A stretch of DNA of 13,494 nucleotides from assembly GCA_020718525.1 (NCBI GenBank), contig DYRX01000083.1, positions 1 to 13,494 on the forward strand, written 5' to 3'. Positions 5,744 to 13,170 of the stretch are shown piece by piece. This DNA is from Victivallis vadensis (GTDB taxonomy: Bacteria > Verrucomicrobiota > Lentisphaeria > Victivallales > GWF2-50-93). Position 1 is the stretch's first letter. Every line of letters starts with the position of its first letter. A model generated the notes under the pieces. It saw nothing but the letters and a program-made list of their open reading frames with translations. It was not told where the DNA came from and did no database searches. The translations under genes and the position numbers were made by a program.

Positions 5744-7408
5744 TCAATCACAGCGCTGTGTAGCGGAAAATTCCGACAGCATGTCGCAGATCCTTTGTTT
5801 TCCCTGTCTTTGAATAAATGTAGAAAGAAGTTCTTCGGGCATTCTCTCGGAGACAAATGTCGAAAGGAGTCTTAAAAGAAAATCGGGAAGACTGTCTGCG
5901 GGAATGACTCCAATTTCAGAATTTAGCTCCGTTCTAGGATACGACGCTCCAAAATTGATAAAGCACTTGTAAAATGGAACTCGATGTCCATCAATATTTT
6001 TGACTATTCCAGAGAAGCCAATACCTGCAAGAGAATGCCTTGCGCAATTGTTGGGACAACCACTTATCCGAATATCGGCATCTTCGATAATCTCCCGAGG
6101 AATCCCGGCCGATTCGAGCGCCTTCGAGCATTCCATTGCTGTTGACCGGGAATCACAGGCGCCAAGCCTGCAGACCGAGGCGCCAGTGCAAACTGTCATC
6201 GAAACCGACGGGGAGCGCCTTAATCTGTCAATCTCAAGGGACTCCAAGCTCCTGCTCAATTGAGAAAGACGTTCAATCCTCACATTTTTCAGAATGAAAT
6301 CTTGCTTCTGCGAAGTTCGCAGATCGGCGTTTTCAGAGAATTGCCCGGCGATGTCTGCAAGTTTTTCCGCGTCATCTGGGGAGATAATTCCAAACGGAAC
6401 TGCCATTCTTACCGAAACAAGATTATTGTCGCGTTGTGTCCAGAATGCTAGTCCTTCGAAAAAATCCGGCAGATGCGATGGAGAATCAGGGCGGATCGGA
6501 TTCGGATTGATGAGCGGAACGATCCGGCACTCCGGAACGCCTTCCTCCACGCATTCACTGTAAATTTCACGAAACGCCGATATCGCCGCATCCTTTCCAA
6601 TCCGTTCGAAGACAAAGCGAAGTCTTGCAGCAGAGCGGTTTTTCCTGTCGCCATTCGCATGGAAGAATCTGCGCATGGCTTCGGCGGCTCTTATGCAGTC
6701 TTTGCAAGGTATCCATGGAAGGACGAGATCCGCCATTCTCGGCTTCGCGCCAAGTCCTCCTCCCCCATAGACTCTGAAGCCCGGCTCTCCATTCTCGACT
6801 GCCGCGAGAAATCCGATGTCAGCAATTGAAACAGGCTCAAAATCCATGTCTGAACCGGCAAATGCTATTTTAAATTTTCTTGGCAGTTTGTAGTTCTCCT
6901 TCTGATTCAGCAGAACGCGAGTCATTTCGACAGCATAAGGAGCTGTGTCAAAAAGCTCACAAGGGGATGTCCCTGAAAAAGGAGAGACTGCGATGTTCCT
7001 GACGCCATCACCGCCGCCGCCCATCATGCCAAGGCCGGCATCAGCAAATATTCCCATCATCTCCGGCGTGTCCGCGACTTGAATTCCGTGAATTTGAATT
7101 GTCTGCCTGCTGGTCAGATGAATATGCTCCGCATTGTGCCTCTTGGCTACGCAAGAGACCAGGCGCAGTTGATCGCATGAGATTTTTGACGCGACGATTC
7201 TCAGACGCATCATATATTTTCCGTCATCACGCTGTTCGTAGATTCCGTTGATAACCCTTGCAGGCTTGAATTCGTCAGAGCTCATTTCGGATCTCAGCAG
7301 TTTGGCGACGCTTTCCGAGTATGATGCGATGAATTCGTCCTTCGAGTCTGGCAAGGCGCAGTTTGAGCCTTGAAAGCTTGTCCCGTCAAATCTGCCAGTT
7401 GGGCACAT
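5744..7408 (-). CDS. Siroheme [4Fe-4S] sulfite (or nitrite) reductase
   Basis: A 554-aa member of the nitrite/sulfite reductase family, which reduces sulfite to sulfide (or nitrite to ammonia) by six electrons at a siroheme coupled to a [4Fe-4S] cluster. The duplicated layout is visible: an N-terminal ferredoxin-like domain with LTSRQTIQIHGI (98-109), then NIAVSPFSG (138-146) and a glycine-rich YGGGGLGAKPR (214-224). The cluster and siroheme cysteines are CTGASVC (C407, C413) and SGCPNNC (C451, C455). No ferredoxin or flavin domain is fused, so electrons probably come from ferredoxin. The start overlaps cysH by 23 nt in another frame, so the two are cotranscribed. This neighbour favours assimilatory sulfite reduction, but sequence alone does not exclude nitrite. 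A TGCGAAGTTCGCA palindrome lies inside. Confidence 0.9.
   Translation of the reverse strand: MCPTGRFDGTSFQGSNCALPDSKDEFIASYSESVAKLLRSEMSSDEFKPARVINGIYEQRDDGKYMMRLRIVASKISCDQLRLVSCVAKRHNAEHIHLTSRQTIQIHGIQVADTPEMMGIFADAGLGMMGGGGDGVRNIAVSPFSGTSPCELFDTAPYAVEMTRVLLNQKENYKLPRKFKIAFAGSDMDFEPVSIADIGFLAAVENGEPGFRVYGGGGLGAKPRMADLVLPWIPCKDCIRAAEAMRRFFHANGDRKNRSAARLRFVFERIGKDAAISAFREIYSECVEEGVPECRIVPLINPNPIRPDSPSHLPDFFEGLAFWTQRDNNLVSVRMAVPFGIISPDDAEKLADIAGQFSENADLRTSQKQDFILKNVRIERLSQLSRSLESLEIDRLRRSPSVSMTVCTGASVCRLGACDSRSTAMECSKALESAGIPREIIEDADIRISGCPNNCARHSLAGIGFSGIVKNIDGHRVPFYKCFINFGASYPRTELNSEIGVIPADSLPDFLLRLLSTFVSERMPEELLSTFIQRQGKQRICDMLSEFSATQRCD
6309..6321. repeat. TGCGAANTTCGCA palindrome, copy 1
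   Basis: Perfect copy with central G inside the sulfite reductase gene; the symmetric match extends to 17 bp (TCTGCGAAGTTCGCAGA). It encodes part of LRTSQ, a third reading phase compared with the other copies. Confidence 0.9.
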
Positions 7409-8102
7409 GAAGTCCGCACTCCTTATTGTCTGGATTTTCCCACCACCAGCGCCCGTCGCGTGAATTCTCGCCGTCTCTGAGCGCCCTTGTGCAACATTCG
7501 CAACCTATTGAGCGGAAGCCTTTTTCCATAAGCGAGTTGTAAGGGAGGCGATGAGCCTTGAGATAATCCCTCACTCTCTGTTCTGACCAGTCCGCAATCG
7601 GACAGATCTTAATGACTCCCGGTCTTGCGGGGTCTTCGAAAATCTTTTCAACGCCCTCTCTCGCCGAGGACTGATCCCTGCGATGTCCTGTCATCCAGGC
7701 ATCCATTCCGGCAAGGGCGCGGTTCATCGGATCTATCTTCCGGACAAAGCAGCACTGCTTACGATTCTCAACGCTTTTTTTGAACCCATACTGACCGGTA
7801 TTTTTCAGTAGCTCCTCAAGCTTCGCAGTCTCCGGAAAAAACCATTCTATTCTGATTTTAAAACGCCTCTCGATGTCTTCAGCGCATTGGTATGTTTCCT
7901 CGGGAAGACGCCCGGTGTCAACGGCCACGACACGAACATCCGGGCGTATCTGCAGAGCCATGTGAACAAGAAGTGGATGCTGAAAACTGCATGCCAGGGC
8001 AATTTTCGGATCGAATCTGTCCAGGGCCCATCTCATCACGTCTTCTGCATCGCCGTTTCCAAAATATCCAAAACTTTCCGCACAAGATCCGTTCTTTTCC
8101 AT
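7386..8102 (-). CDS. cysH: Assimilatory APS/PAPS reductase
   Basis: Thioredoxin-dependent reductase that turns (phospho)adenylyl sulfate into sulfite, the substrate of the next gene. The 238-aa length is normal. Seen: the nucleotide-binding region ACSFQHPLLVHMAL (37-50), VDTGRLPEET (61-70), the catalytic ECGLH (C229) near the C-terminus, and cysteines C117-C118 plus C201-x-x-C204. The CC/CxxC set marks the [4Fe-4S] class, which usually prefers APS over PAPS (known for the family). The N-terminus is short and the ATG has only a weak ribosome binding site (AAAG). No sulfate adenylyltransferase or APS kinase gene is in the window. It is divergent from the tetrapyrrole genes. Confidence 0.93.
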   Translation of the reverse strand: MEKNGSCAESFGYFGNGDAEDVMRWALDRFDPKIALACSFQHPLLVHMALQIRPDVRVVAVDTGRLPEETYQCAEDIERRFKIRIEWFFPETAKLEELLKNTGQYGFKKSVENRKQCCFVRKIDPMNRALAGMDAWMTGHRRDQSSAREGVEKIFEDPARPGVIKICPIADWSEQRVRDYLKAHRLPYNSLMEKGFRSIGCECCTRALRDGENSRDGRWWWENPDNKECGLHVPNWQI

Positions 8103-8207
8103 ACTTTATTCTAATGCCTATCTTGCCATTTTGCCTTCCAATGCATAAATATAACACTGAAACACAGGCGGCGAAAGGACGCATATCAAGCTTTTCTCTA
8201 ATTTCTT
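8103..8207. promoter_or_regulatory. Divergent promoter region, cysH-sir versus siroheme/heme genes
   Basis: These 105 AT-rich bases separate two outward-facing operons and must hold both promoters. On the minus strand TGTTATATT (TATATT at 8153-8148) is a possible extended -10 for cysH, with a poor -35. No clear promoter is seen for the rightward operon. A TATAAT stands at 8222-8227, inside the annotated start of the fusion gene. No known riboswitch was recognised. Confidence 0.4.
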
Positions 8208-9719
8208 ATGAAATCACTAGGCTATAATTTGAAGGACTGTCTTGGTGGGAGGCGGATTTTACCAGTTGCCCTTCTTGTCGGTGGTCGCAAGACACTCGTT
8301 GTAGGGGCGGGGAAGATTGCTTCCAGGAAAATCAAACTCCTTCTTGAGGCGGGGGCTATTCTTTCCGTCGTCGCTCCAGAAGCCAGCGAAGAAGTCAAGG
8401 AGCTTGCCTGCAATGGAAAACTAGTATGGTACGAACGCAATTTCAACGATTCTGACATTTCCGATCAAATTCTAGTCCACGCCGCTACAAGCTCGAGACG
8501 TGTCAATTCGTCTGTGCTTGCCGCCTGCCGTTCCAAAGGCGTCCTGTGCAACATAGTTGACAAGGGCTGGCATATGGGCGATTTCATTGCGCCTGCCACT
8601 TTCGAATGGAAGGGATTGACCATTTCCATTTCGAGCGGAGGGCGCTCCTGCCGCCGTTCAAGAATGCTGAAAGAGCTTTTAAAATCGCATCTGGAATCGC
8701 TTGAAAGCTTAGAACTTCTGATCATTGGCACCGACCACAGGCGCCTCTCCCTGGCAGAAAGATCAAAGCTGCACCACAGCAGACATGAAATGGAAAATAT
8801 AGCCGAAAGGCTTTCACTAGCGTCGGGAATCGCTGAGTTCTTCATCCTAGAAACCTGCAACAGGATCGAGCTTGTCGCGATGTCTAATTCCGGCAAGGCA
8901 ATGCAGAATTTCCTCATTGAAAGCATGGGCATGCAATCCCTGTCTGGCGACTCCCGCTATGTTCTGAAGGGCTTCGACGCCTTCCTCCACCTCGTCCATA
9001 CGCTTTCCGGATTGAATTCACAGTCGCCCGGTGAAACTGAGATTGTATCCCAAATAAAGGACGCAATTGACAGAGCCCAGAAAATCGGCCATTCGGGATC
9101 AGTGCTGAGAGACTGCATTGACAAAGCGTTGAACGCCTCGAAATTTGCACGCAAGGAAGCCAGACCGTCATTTCAGAACGGACGGGGCATCGCTTCATCA
9201 TGCATTGCCCGCCTCGAGAAAATTTATGGGAGGCTCGGAAGCAGAAGAGTGCTCCTTGTCGGCTACGGGCAGCTGGGAAAGATCATCGCGACAAAATTGA
9301 TCTCTCTGAAGGCGAGGACGAGCATAATTCCAAGTTCTGAGCGTCCAGCTGGCGTCAACGAGCCTCTCATCTCTTTTCATCCGCTGTCAGATTTTAAAAA
9401 TCTCATCCACTCCCACGATGTTCTAATCCTTGCAATGCGCAATGATAAATCTGGCTATTTTCTGACAAAGAATGATTTCCATGGCCACATCCCCCGAAAA
9501 CCATTTGCAATAGCAGATCTATGTTTTCCGCCTTCCGCAGATCCGGAAATCACGGATCTTTCCAAACACATTTCGCTCATTAATCTCGATGATTTAAAGG
9601 CAGGAGACAGGCAAAGCGAATCTCCAAATCAAGTTTATCCAGATCTCCTTGGAAAAATTTTAATCAAATCGAAAGAACTTTATGCTCGCTTCGAAAAAAA
9701 CATTGAGGCTTGGGACTAG
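8208..9719 (+). CDS. hemA: Precorrin-2 dehydrogenase - glutamyl-tRNA reductase fusion (short GluTR)
   Basis: Two enzymes in 503 aa. Residues about 15-160 are a Met8/SirC/CysG-N-type dehydrogenase that oxidises precorrin-2 to sirohydrochlorin: VVGAGKIASRK (31-41, NAD-binding), CNIVDKG with D118 (equivalent by alignment to the key Asp of CysG), FIAPA (126-130) and ISSGG (141-145). Residues about 168-503 are glutamyl-tRNA reductase: LIIGTDHRRLSL (171-182), ETCNRIE with the catalytic C217, SPGETEI (273-279) and NADPH-binding VLLVGYGQLG (348-357). It ends soon after the NADPH domain, so most of the C-terminal dimerisation domain of usual GluTR (about 90-100 aa) is absent. The usual TDD of the dehydrogenase is TSS (94-96). 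ATG8208 has no clear ribosome binding site. The stop overlaps the next gene by 38 nt. Confidence 0.9.
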   Translation: MKSLGYNLKDCLGGRRILPVALLVGGRKTLVVGAGKIASRKIKLLLEAGAILSVVAPEASEEVKELACNGKLVWYERNFNDSDISDQILVHAATSSRRVNSSVLAACRSKGVLCNIVDKGWHMGDFIAPATFEWKGLTISISSGGRSCRRSRMLKELLKSHLESLESLELLIIGTDHRRLSLAERSKLHHSRHEMENIAERLSLASGIAEFFILETCNRIELVAMSNSGKAMQNFLIESMGMQSLSGDSRYVLKGFDAFLHLVHTLSGLNSQSPGETEIVSQIKDAIDRAQKIGHSGSVLRDCIDKALNASKFARKEARPSFQNGRGIASSCIARLEKIYGRLGSRRVLLVGYGQLGKIIATKLISLKARTSIIPSSERPAGVNEPLISFHPLSDFKNLIHSHDVLILAMRNDKSGYFLTKNDFHGHIPRKPFAIADLCFPPSADPEITDLSKHISLINLDDLKAGDRQSESPNQVYPDLLGKILIKSKELYARFEKNIEAWD

Positions 9720-11883
9720 GGCCAGCAGGCTTTCAATCCTCCAGACCCGGTTTGCCATAGAAAAAATACGACTATCTGCCCCCGCCCTGAATTTCGAGCT
9801 CATCCCCTTCTCAAGTCCTGGCGACAGGGATCGCATGCTGGATCTTCGTGAAAGCCCTCCGGACTTCTTCACACGGGATCTTGACGAAGCAATTCTCGGG
9901 GAAAAGCTCGACTGCGCAATCCACAGCGCAAAGGACATGCCTCTCCCCTCCCCTGCCGGCATTGACTGGTTTTGGCTCCCTTGGAGGGAGTCTCCCGAAG
10001 ACGCGATAGTCCTCAGGAAAGGGTTTGACATGAACGCCCCACAGATTCTGTCAGGAAAATTCAGGATAGGGATAAGCAGTTCCAGACGCGAAGACTACTG
10101 CAGAAAACGCTTCCCAGGCGCGCTTATCCTGCCAATCCGGGGCGACATCGAAATGCGCATTTCCAAGCTTGACGGAAACGAATACGACATGCTGATCATG
10201 GCGGCGGCGGCATTGAAAAGACTCGGACTCGAGGAAAGAATTTCAGAATTGATCCCATTGCAGCAAATGCCATCGCCGGACGGACAGGGAGCTCTGGGGA
10301 TCTCCTTCAGAACCGGAGACGAGCTTTTCACAGCCCTGCGCAAACTTTTTCTCAAATCAGTGGTCTTTGCTGGAGCCGGATGCTCGGGAGCAGACTCGCT
10401 CACCCTGGCCGCCTTGAAAGCCATAAAGATCTGTGACGCATGCCTATATGACGCACTGATTCCTGACGAGATCCAAGAGCTGATTCCAAAAAACGCAATT
10501 GCAATCCGCGTTGGAAAAAGGCTTGGTGCGCATGAATTTGAACAGGACGAAATCAATGCCTTGGTTGCGGATCTGGCAAGGCAGGGGAAATCTGTCCTCC
10601 GTCTGAAGGGAGGCGATCCCGGAATATTTGGACGCCTCGCAGAGGAGACAGAAAGCCTGGATTTGCTATCAATCCCCTACAGGGTCATTCCAGGGGTATC
10701 CAGCCTCAGCGCCGCAAGCACTGGAACTGGACTTCTCCTTACCCGCAGAGGTAGATCCAGAGGCTTCCATGTAAAAACCTTGCGGACTAGTTCTGAAAAT
10801 GCCAGCTTGAATGCGGACAAGGCGCTTTCTGCCTGCGAGACCAGAGCTTTTTTCATGGGAGTCAATCAGCTCCCAGAAATCATGAAGAACTGCCTGAACG
10901 ATGGAATCCCTCCGGAAAAGCCGGTCTCAATAGTCCTTGACGCGGGAAGAGCATCTCAAAAAATTATCTCCTGCGAACTTCGCAATCTAAACTCCCCTGC
11001 CCTGCTCTCCGAGCGAGACAAAGGTCTTCCGGGGATAGTCATTGTCGGAGATGCGGCTCATCCCAAATACATCTACAAGGGAAACGGGGCTCTCCAGGGA
11101 AAAAAGGTCCTCCTTCTTTTCAGCCGGACGATCATGGACGAGGCAGTCTCGGCGGTCAACGACCACTGCGGAATCCCGCTAAGATTTCCAACTGCAAGCT
11201 TTCGCGCGACAGCCGACATCGCTGAAAAGCTAGGAAATATCTTCTCCGCAGACTGGATCACGGCAAGCTCCCCTACATCGGTTGAAATTCTTGTCTCTGA
11301 AATGAAAGAGCGCGGTTTGGATATCAGAAAACTGCCAAAGATTTTGGCTTGCGGCTCAGGCACATCTGCGAAGTTCGCAGAATTTGGCATATTTCCGGAC
11401 GCACAGCCAAATTCTTCGTTCTGCCGGGAAGCCATGATCGAAACAGCTATTGAGATGATTCCAAGACAGTCTAGAATTGTCGTCCTGTCCTCTGAAAAGG
11501 CAAAATCGCACCTGAAAAATGGACTGATAAATACCGGCTTCGCGCACACATCAGAACTTGTCATATACGAGAGCTTTGCAGACAGCAACATTGATCTGCC
11601 CCCGTTCGATGCCGCCGTCTTCGGAAGTCCTTCTGCCGCCGAAGATTTCATAAGGCATTATGGGGCGGAAATCCTAATAGGAAAACCTGCGGCGGCGCTT
11701 GGAAAAAAGACGTCGGCAAAATTGGCGGAGCATGGAATCCATGCGCCCTGCCCTATGGAGGTGGAATCGGCAAGAGCCGCAGTCTCGGTCCTTGCTGCAA
11801 TCATGCTAGATAATCTGGGCGTGAGTCTTTCCGCAGGCTTCCGCTCCAGATTATCCAACGAAAATTGCCCCGCAATTTTCTGA
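9682..11883 (+). CDS. hemC-cobA-hemD: HemC-CobA-HemD triple fusion (HBMS without domain 3, SUMT, uroporphyrinogen-III synthase)
   Basis: Three tetrapyrrole enzymes in 733 aa. Residues 1-225 are hydroxymethylbilane synthase domains 1 and 2: LRLGTRASRLSILQ (8-21), HSAKDMP with catalytic D85, SSSRRED with R135-R136, and PSPDGQGALGI (197-207). The chain then passes straight into CobA (SUMT, methylates uroporphyrinogen III to precorrin-2) at about 227-455: VVFAGAGCSGAD, IRVGKRLGAHEFEQDEIN, LRLKGGDPGIFGR (306-318), FMGVNQL. Residues about 474-711 are HemD, with DWITASSPTS and PAAALGKKTSAKLAEHG. HemC domain 3, which holds the cysteine for the dipyrromethane cofactor, is missing at the junction. The frame is clean through the junctions, so this is a real fusion rather than a frameshift. 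It starts inside the previous gene. Confidence 0.92.
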   Translation: MLASKKTLRLGTRASRLSILQTRFAIEKIRLSAPALNFELIPFSSPGDRDRMLDLRESPPDFFTRDLDEAILGEKLDCAIHSAKDMPLPSPAGIDWFWLPWRESPEDAIVLRKGFDMNAPQILSGKFRIGISSSRREDYCRKRFPGALILPIRGDIEMRISKLDGNEYDMLIMAAAALKRLGLEERISELIPLQQMPSPDGQGALGISFRTGDELFTALRKLFLKSVVFAGAGCSGADSLTLAALKAIKICDACLYDALIPDEIQELIPKNAIAIRVGKRLGAHEFEQDEINALVADLARQGKSVLRLKGGDPGIFGRLAEETESLDLLSIPYRVIPGVSSLSAASTGTGLLLTRRGRSRGFHVKTLRTSSENASLNADKALSACETRAFFMGVNQLPEIMKNCLNDGIPPEKPVSIVLDAGRASQKIISCELRNLNSPALLSERDKGLPGIVIVGDAAHPKYIYKGNGALQGKKVLLLFSRTIMDEAVSAVNDHCGIPLRFPTASFRATADIAEKLGNIFSADWITASSPTSVEILVSEMKERGLDIRKLPKILACGSGTSAKFAEFGIFPDAQPNSSFCREAMIETAIEMIPRQSRIVVLSSEKAKSHLKNGLINTGFAHTSELVIYESFADSNIDLPPFDAAVFGSPSAAEDFIRHYGAEILIGKPAAALGKKTSAKLAEHGIHAPCPMEVESARAAVSVLAAIMLDNLGVSLSAGFRSRLSNENCPAIF
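10972..10984. repeat. TGCGAANTTCGCA palindrome, copy 2
   Basis: Perfect copy with central C, in the CobA part of the triple fusion, encoding CELR in phase with the codons. Confidence 0.9.
11367..11379. repeat. TGCGAANTTCGCA palindrome, copy 3
   Basis: Perfect copy with central G, in the HemD part of the fusion, encoding AKFA one base out of phase with copy 2. Flanks extend the symmetry to TCTGCGAAGTTCGCAGA, the same 17 bp as copy 1. Confidence 0.9.
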
Positions 11884-11904
11884 AGGGAAAATTTCTCCCT
11901 TTTC
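11883..11904 (+). terminator. Weak terminator-like hairpin after the triple fusion
   Basis: AAGGGA (11883-11888) pairs with TCCCTT (11896-11901) around a 7-nt loop and is followed by only two more T. It overlaps the stop codon. It could partly end or pause the transcript before hemB; the stem is short and the T-run poor. Confidence 0.35.
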
Positions 11905-12008
11905 TAGCACCATAGTCTTCGTGTGCTTGAGGTTCCGTCAATATTGTGTCTTTATTTTACAGCGTGGAAAATTCTCGGGACATCTACTGGAAAAATATGT
12001 AATGTAGG

Positions 12009-12021
12009 GTGATTATATCAC
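12009..12021. promoter_or_regulatory. Palindrome GTGAT-TAT-ATCAC upstream of hemB
   Basis: Perfect 5-bp arms with a 3-bp centre, about 110 bp before the hemB start in an AT-rich gap. It resembles a dimeric regulator site in outline. The spacing differs from the TTGAT-N4-ATCAA of FNR, so I do not assign a regulator. Confidence 0.35.
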
Positions 12022-12058
12022 ACCATTCGCACGACATTCACAGTTATGGGAATATTAG

Positions 12059-12093
12059 ATTTGCTCGAGCGGAAGTACTTTCGCCGAGCAAAT
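12059..12093 (+). promoter_or_regulatory. Hairpin in the hemB leader
   Basis: ATTTGCTCG (12059-12067) pairs perfectly with CGAGCAAAT (12085-12093). GCG/CGC continue the stem inward past one bulged A, giving about 12 bp with a 10-nt loop. No T-run follows, so it is not a terminator. It lies about 40 bases before the hemB ribosome binding site and could be an mRNA leader structure or a protein site. No riboswitch family was recognised. Confidence 0.45.
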
Positions 12094-12134
12094 ATAGAAC
12101 GGCACAAATGAAGAAAAAACTAGGAGCAAAAGAG

Positions 12135-13121
12135 ATGCAAGGCTATCCAATCCGCAGAATGCGCAGACTGAGAAAATCGCCGGAAATAAGAGGAATTCTT
12201 GCGGCGCCGCCCCCATCTCCAGCAAACATGATCTGGCCGGTCTTCATCATTCCGGGGAAAAATAAAAAAATCCCCATCAATTCCATGCCGGGACAATTCC
12301 GATGGACAACTGACACAGTGCTTCCCCAACTCGAAAAAATCGCAAAGATTGGCATTGGCGGAATCATGCTCTTCGGAGTTCCGGAAGATTCAGGGAAGTC
12401 TGACGACGGAAATCTTGCCCTCGGCTCTGGGAATCCAGTGCTAAAGGCGATTTCCCTGATCCGAAAAGAAATTCCCTCCATTGCGATTTTCGCAGATCTC
12501 TGCCTATGCGGATATACTAGGAACGGGCAGTGCGGAATCGCCGGGGCGGACGGCAGTCCGGACAACGCCAGAAGCCTGGAGATCCTGTCAAAGACCGGAC
12601 TCGCATATGCTGAAGCCGGCGCGCATGGCGTGGCTCCGAGCGCGATGATGGACGGACAGGTTTGCGAAATTCGCAAGTCTCTGGACAGCAACGGGTTCTC
12701 AGACACGCTCATAATGAGCTATTCTGCGAAATTCGCATCGTCGTTCTACGGCCCCTTCAGAGACGCCGCCTCTTCAGCGCCACATGGAGCCGACAGGTCT
12801 TCCCACCAGCTAGCATGCGGCGCATTGGATCAGGCGGTAATGGAATCAATCCTTGACGAATCCGAGGGCGCAGACATTCTGATGGTCAAGCCTGCCCTCC
12901 CGTACCTGGACGTGATCGCAAAGACGAAGGAGGCGACCAGGCTTCCGCTTGCCGCATTCAATGTGAGCGGGGAATACTCGATGATCCATGCGGCGGCGGA
13001 GAGGGGCTGGGGAAATCTGCTAGACATGGCTCGCGAATCACTGATTTCGATCAAGAGAGCTGGCGCAGACATCATAATTTCCTACTGGTCAGACCGTTTC
13101 AATGATATTTTCCAAAAATAA
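12135..13121 (+). CDS. hemB: Delta-aminolevulinic acid dehydratase (porphobilinogen synthase)
   Basis: Condenses two 5-aminolevulinate molecules to porphobilinogen, the substrate of HemC. From ATG12135 it has 328 residues, the normal length, starting at the usual RRMRRLRKSP. AGGAG lies eight bases before this ATG. Upstream in-frame starts (GTG12009, ATG12108) would add non-conserved residues. Seen: DLCLCGYTRNGQCG with the three zinc cysteines C123, C125 and C133, MMDGQV (171-176), SYSAKFASSFYGPFRDAA with K199, MVKPA with the Schiff-base K252, and FNVSGEY (275-281). It is therefore a zinc-type, apparently active enzyme. It follows the triple fusion by 251 bp, with its own leader, so it may have a separate promoter. 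Two TGCGAANTTCGCA palindromes lie in the gene, one replacing usual family residues with CE. Confidence 0.95.
   Translation: MQGYPIRRMRRLRKSPEIRGILAAPPPSPANMIWPVFIIPGKNKKIPINSMPGQFRWTTDTVLPQLEKIAKIGIGGIMLFGVPEDSGKSDDGNLALGSGNPVLKAISLIRKEIPSIAIFADLCLCGYTRNGQCGIAGADGSPDNARSLEILSKTGLAYAEAGAHGVAPSAMMDGQVCEIRKSLDSNGFSDTLIMSYSAKFASSFYGPFRDAASSAPHGADRSSHQLACGALDQAVMESILDESEGADILMVKPALPYLDVIAKTKEATRLPLAAFNVSGEYSMIHAAAERGWGNLLDMARESLISIKRAGADIIISYWSDRFNDIFQK
12663..12675. repeat. TGCGAANTTCGCA palindrome, copy 4
   Basis: Perfect copy with central A in hemB, encoding CEIR right after MMDGQV. Most HemB proteins have small residues (often GA) where CE stands here, suggesting the DNA motif overrode the protein consensus. 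Confidence 0.9.
12725..12737. repeat. TGCGAANTTCGCA palindrome, copy 5
   Basis: Perfect copy with central A in hemB, 62 bp after copy 4, encoding the active-site AKFA with K199, one base out of phase with copy 4. Confidence 0.9.
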
Positions 13122-13170
13122 ACTTGTCACTGCAATTTAATGGAGATATCGCGGTAAAACTGGGAAAAGA

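Noticed and set aside
8222..8227. TATAAT as the promoter of the rightward operon
   Set aside because: It lies downstream of the only nearby ATG and has no -35 at a suitable distance. It would need a non-ATG start, so I note it only as an alternative.
9682..9719. Possible sequencing frameshift joining the two fusion genes into one
   Set aside because: The first protein ends at a sensible point (AWD) and the second starts at the normal HemC N-terminus; a short overlap with a new start explains it better.
10095..10556. A 153-codon reverse frame inside the triple fusion, and similar long reverse frames
   Set aside because: They are opposite strongly conserved HemC/CobA motifs and have low-complexity Ser/Ala-rich products.
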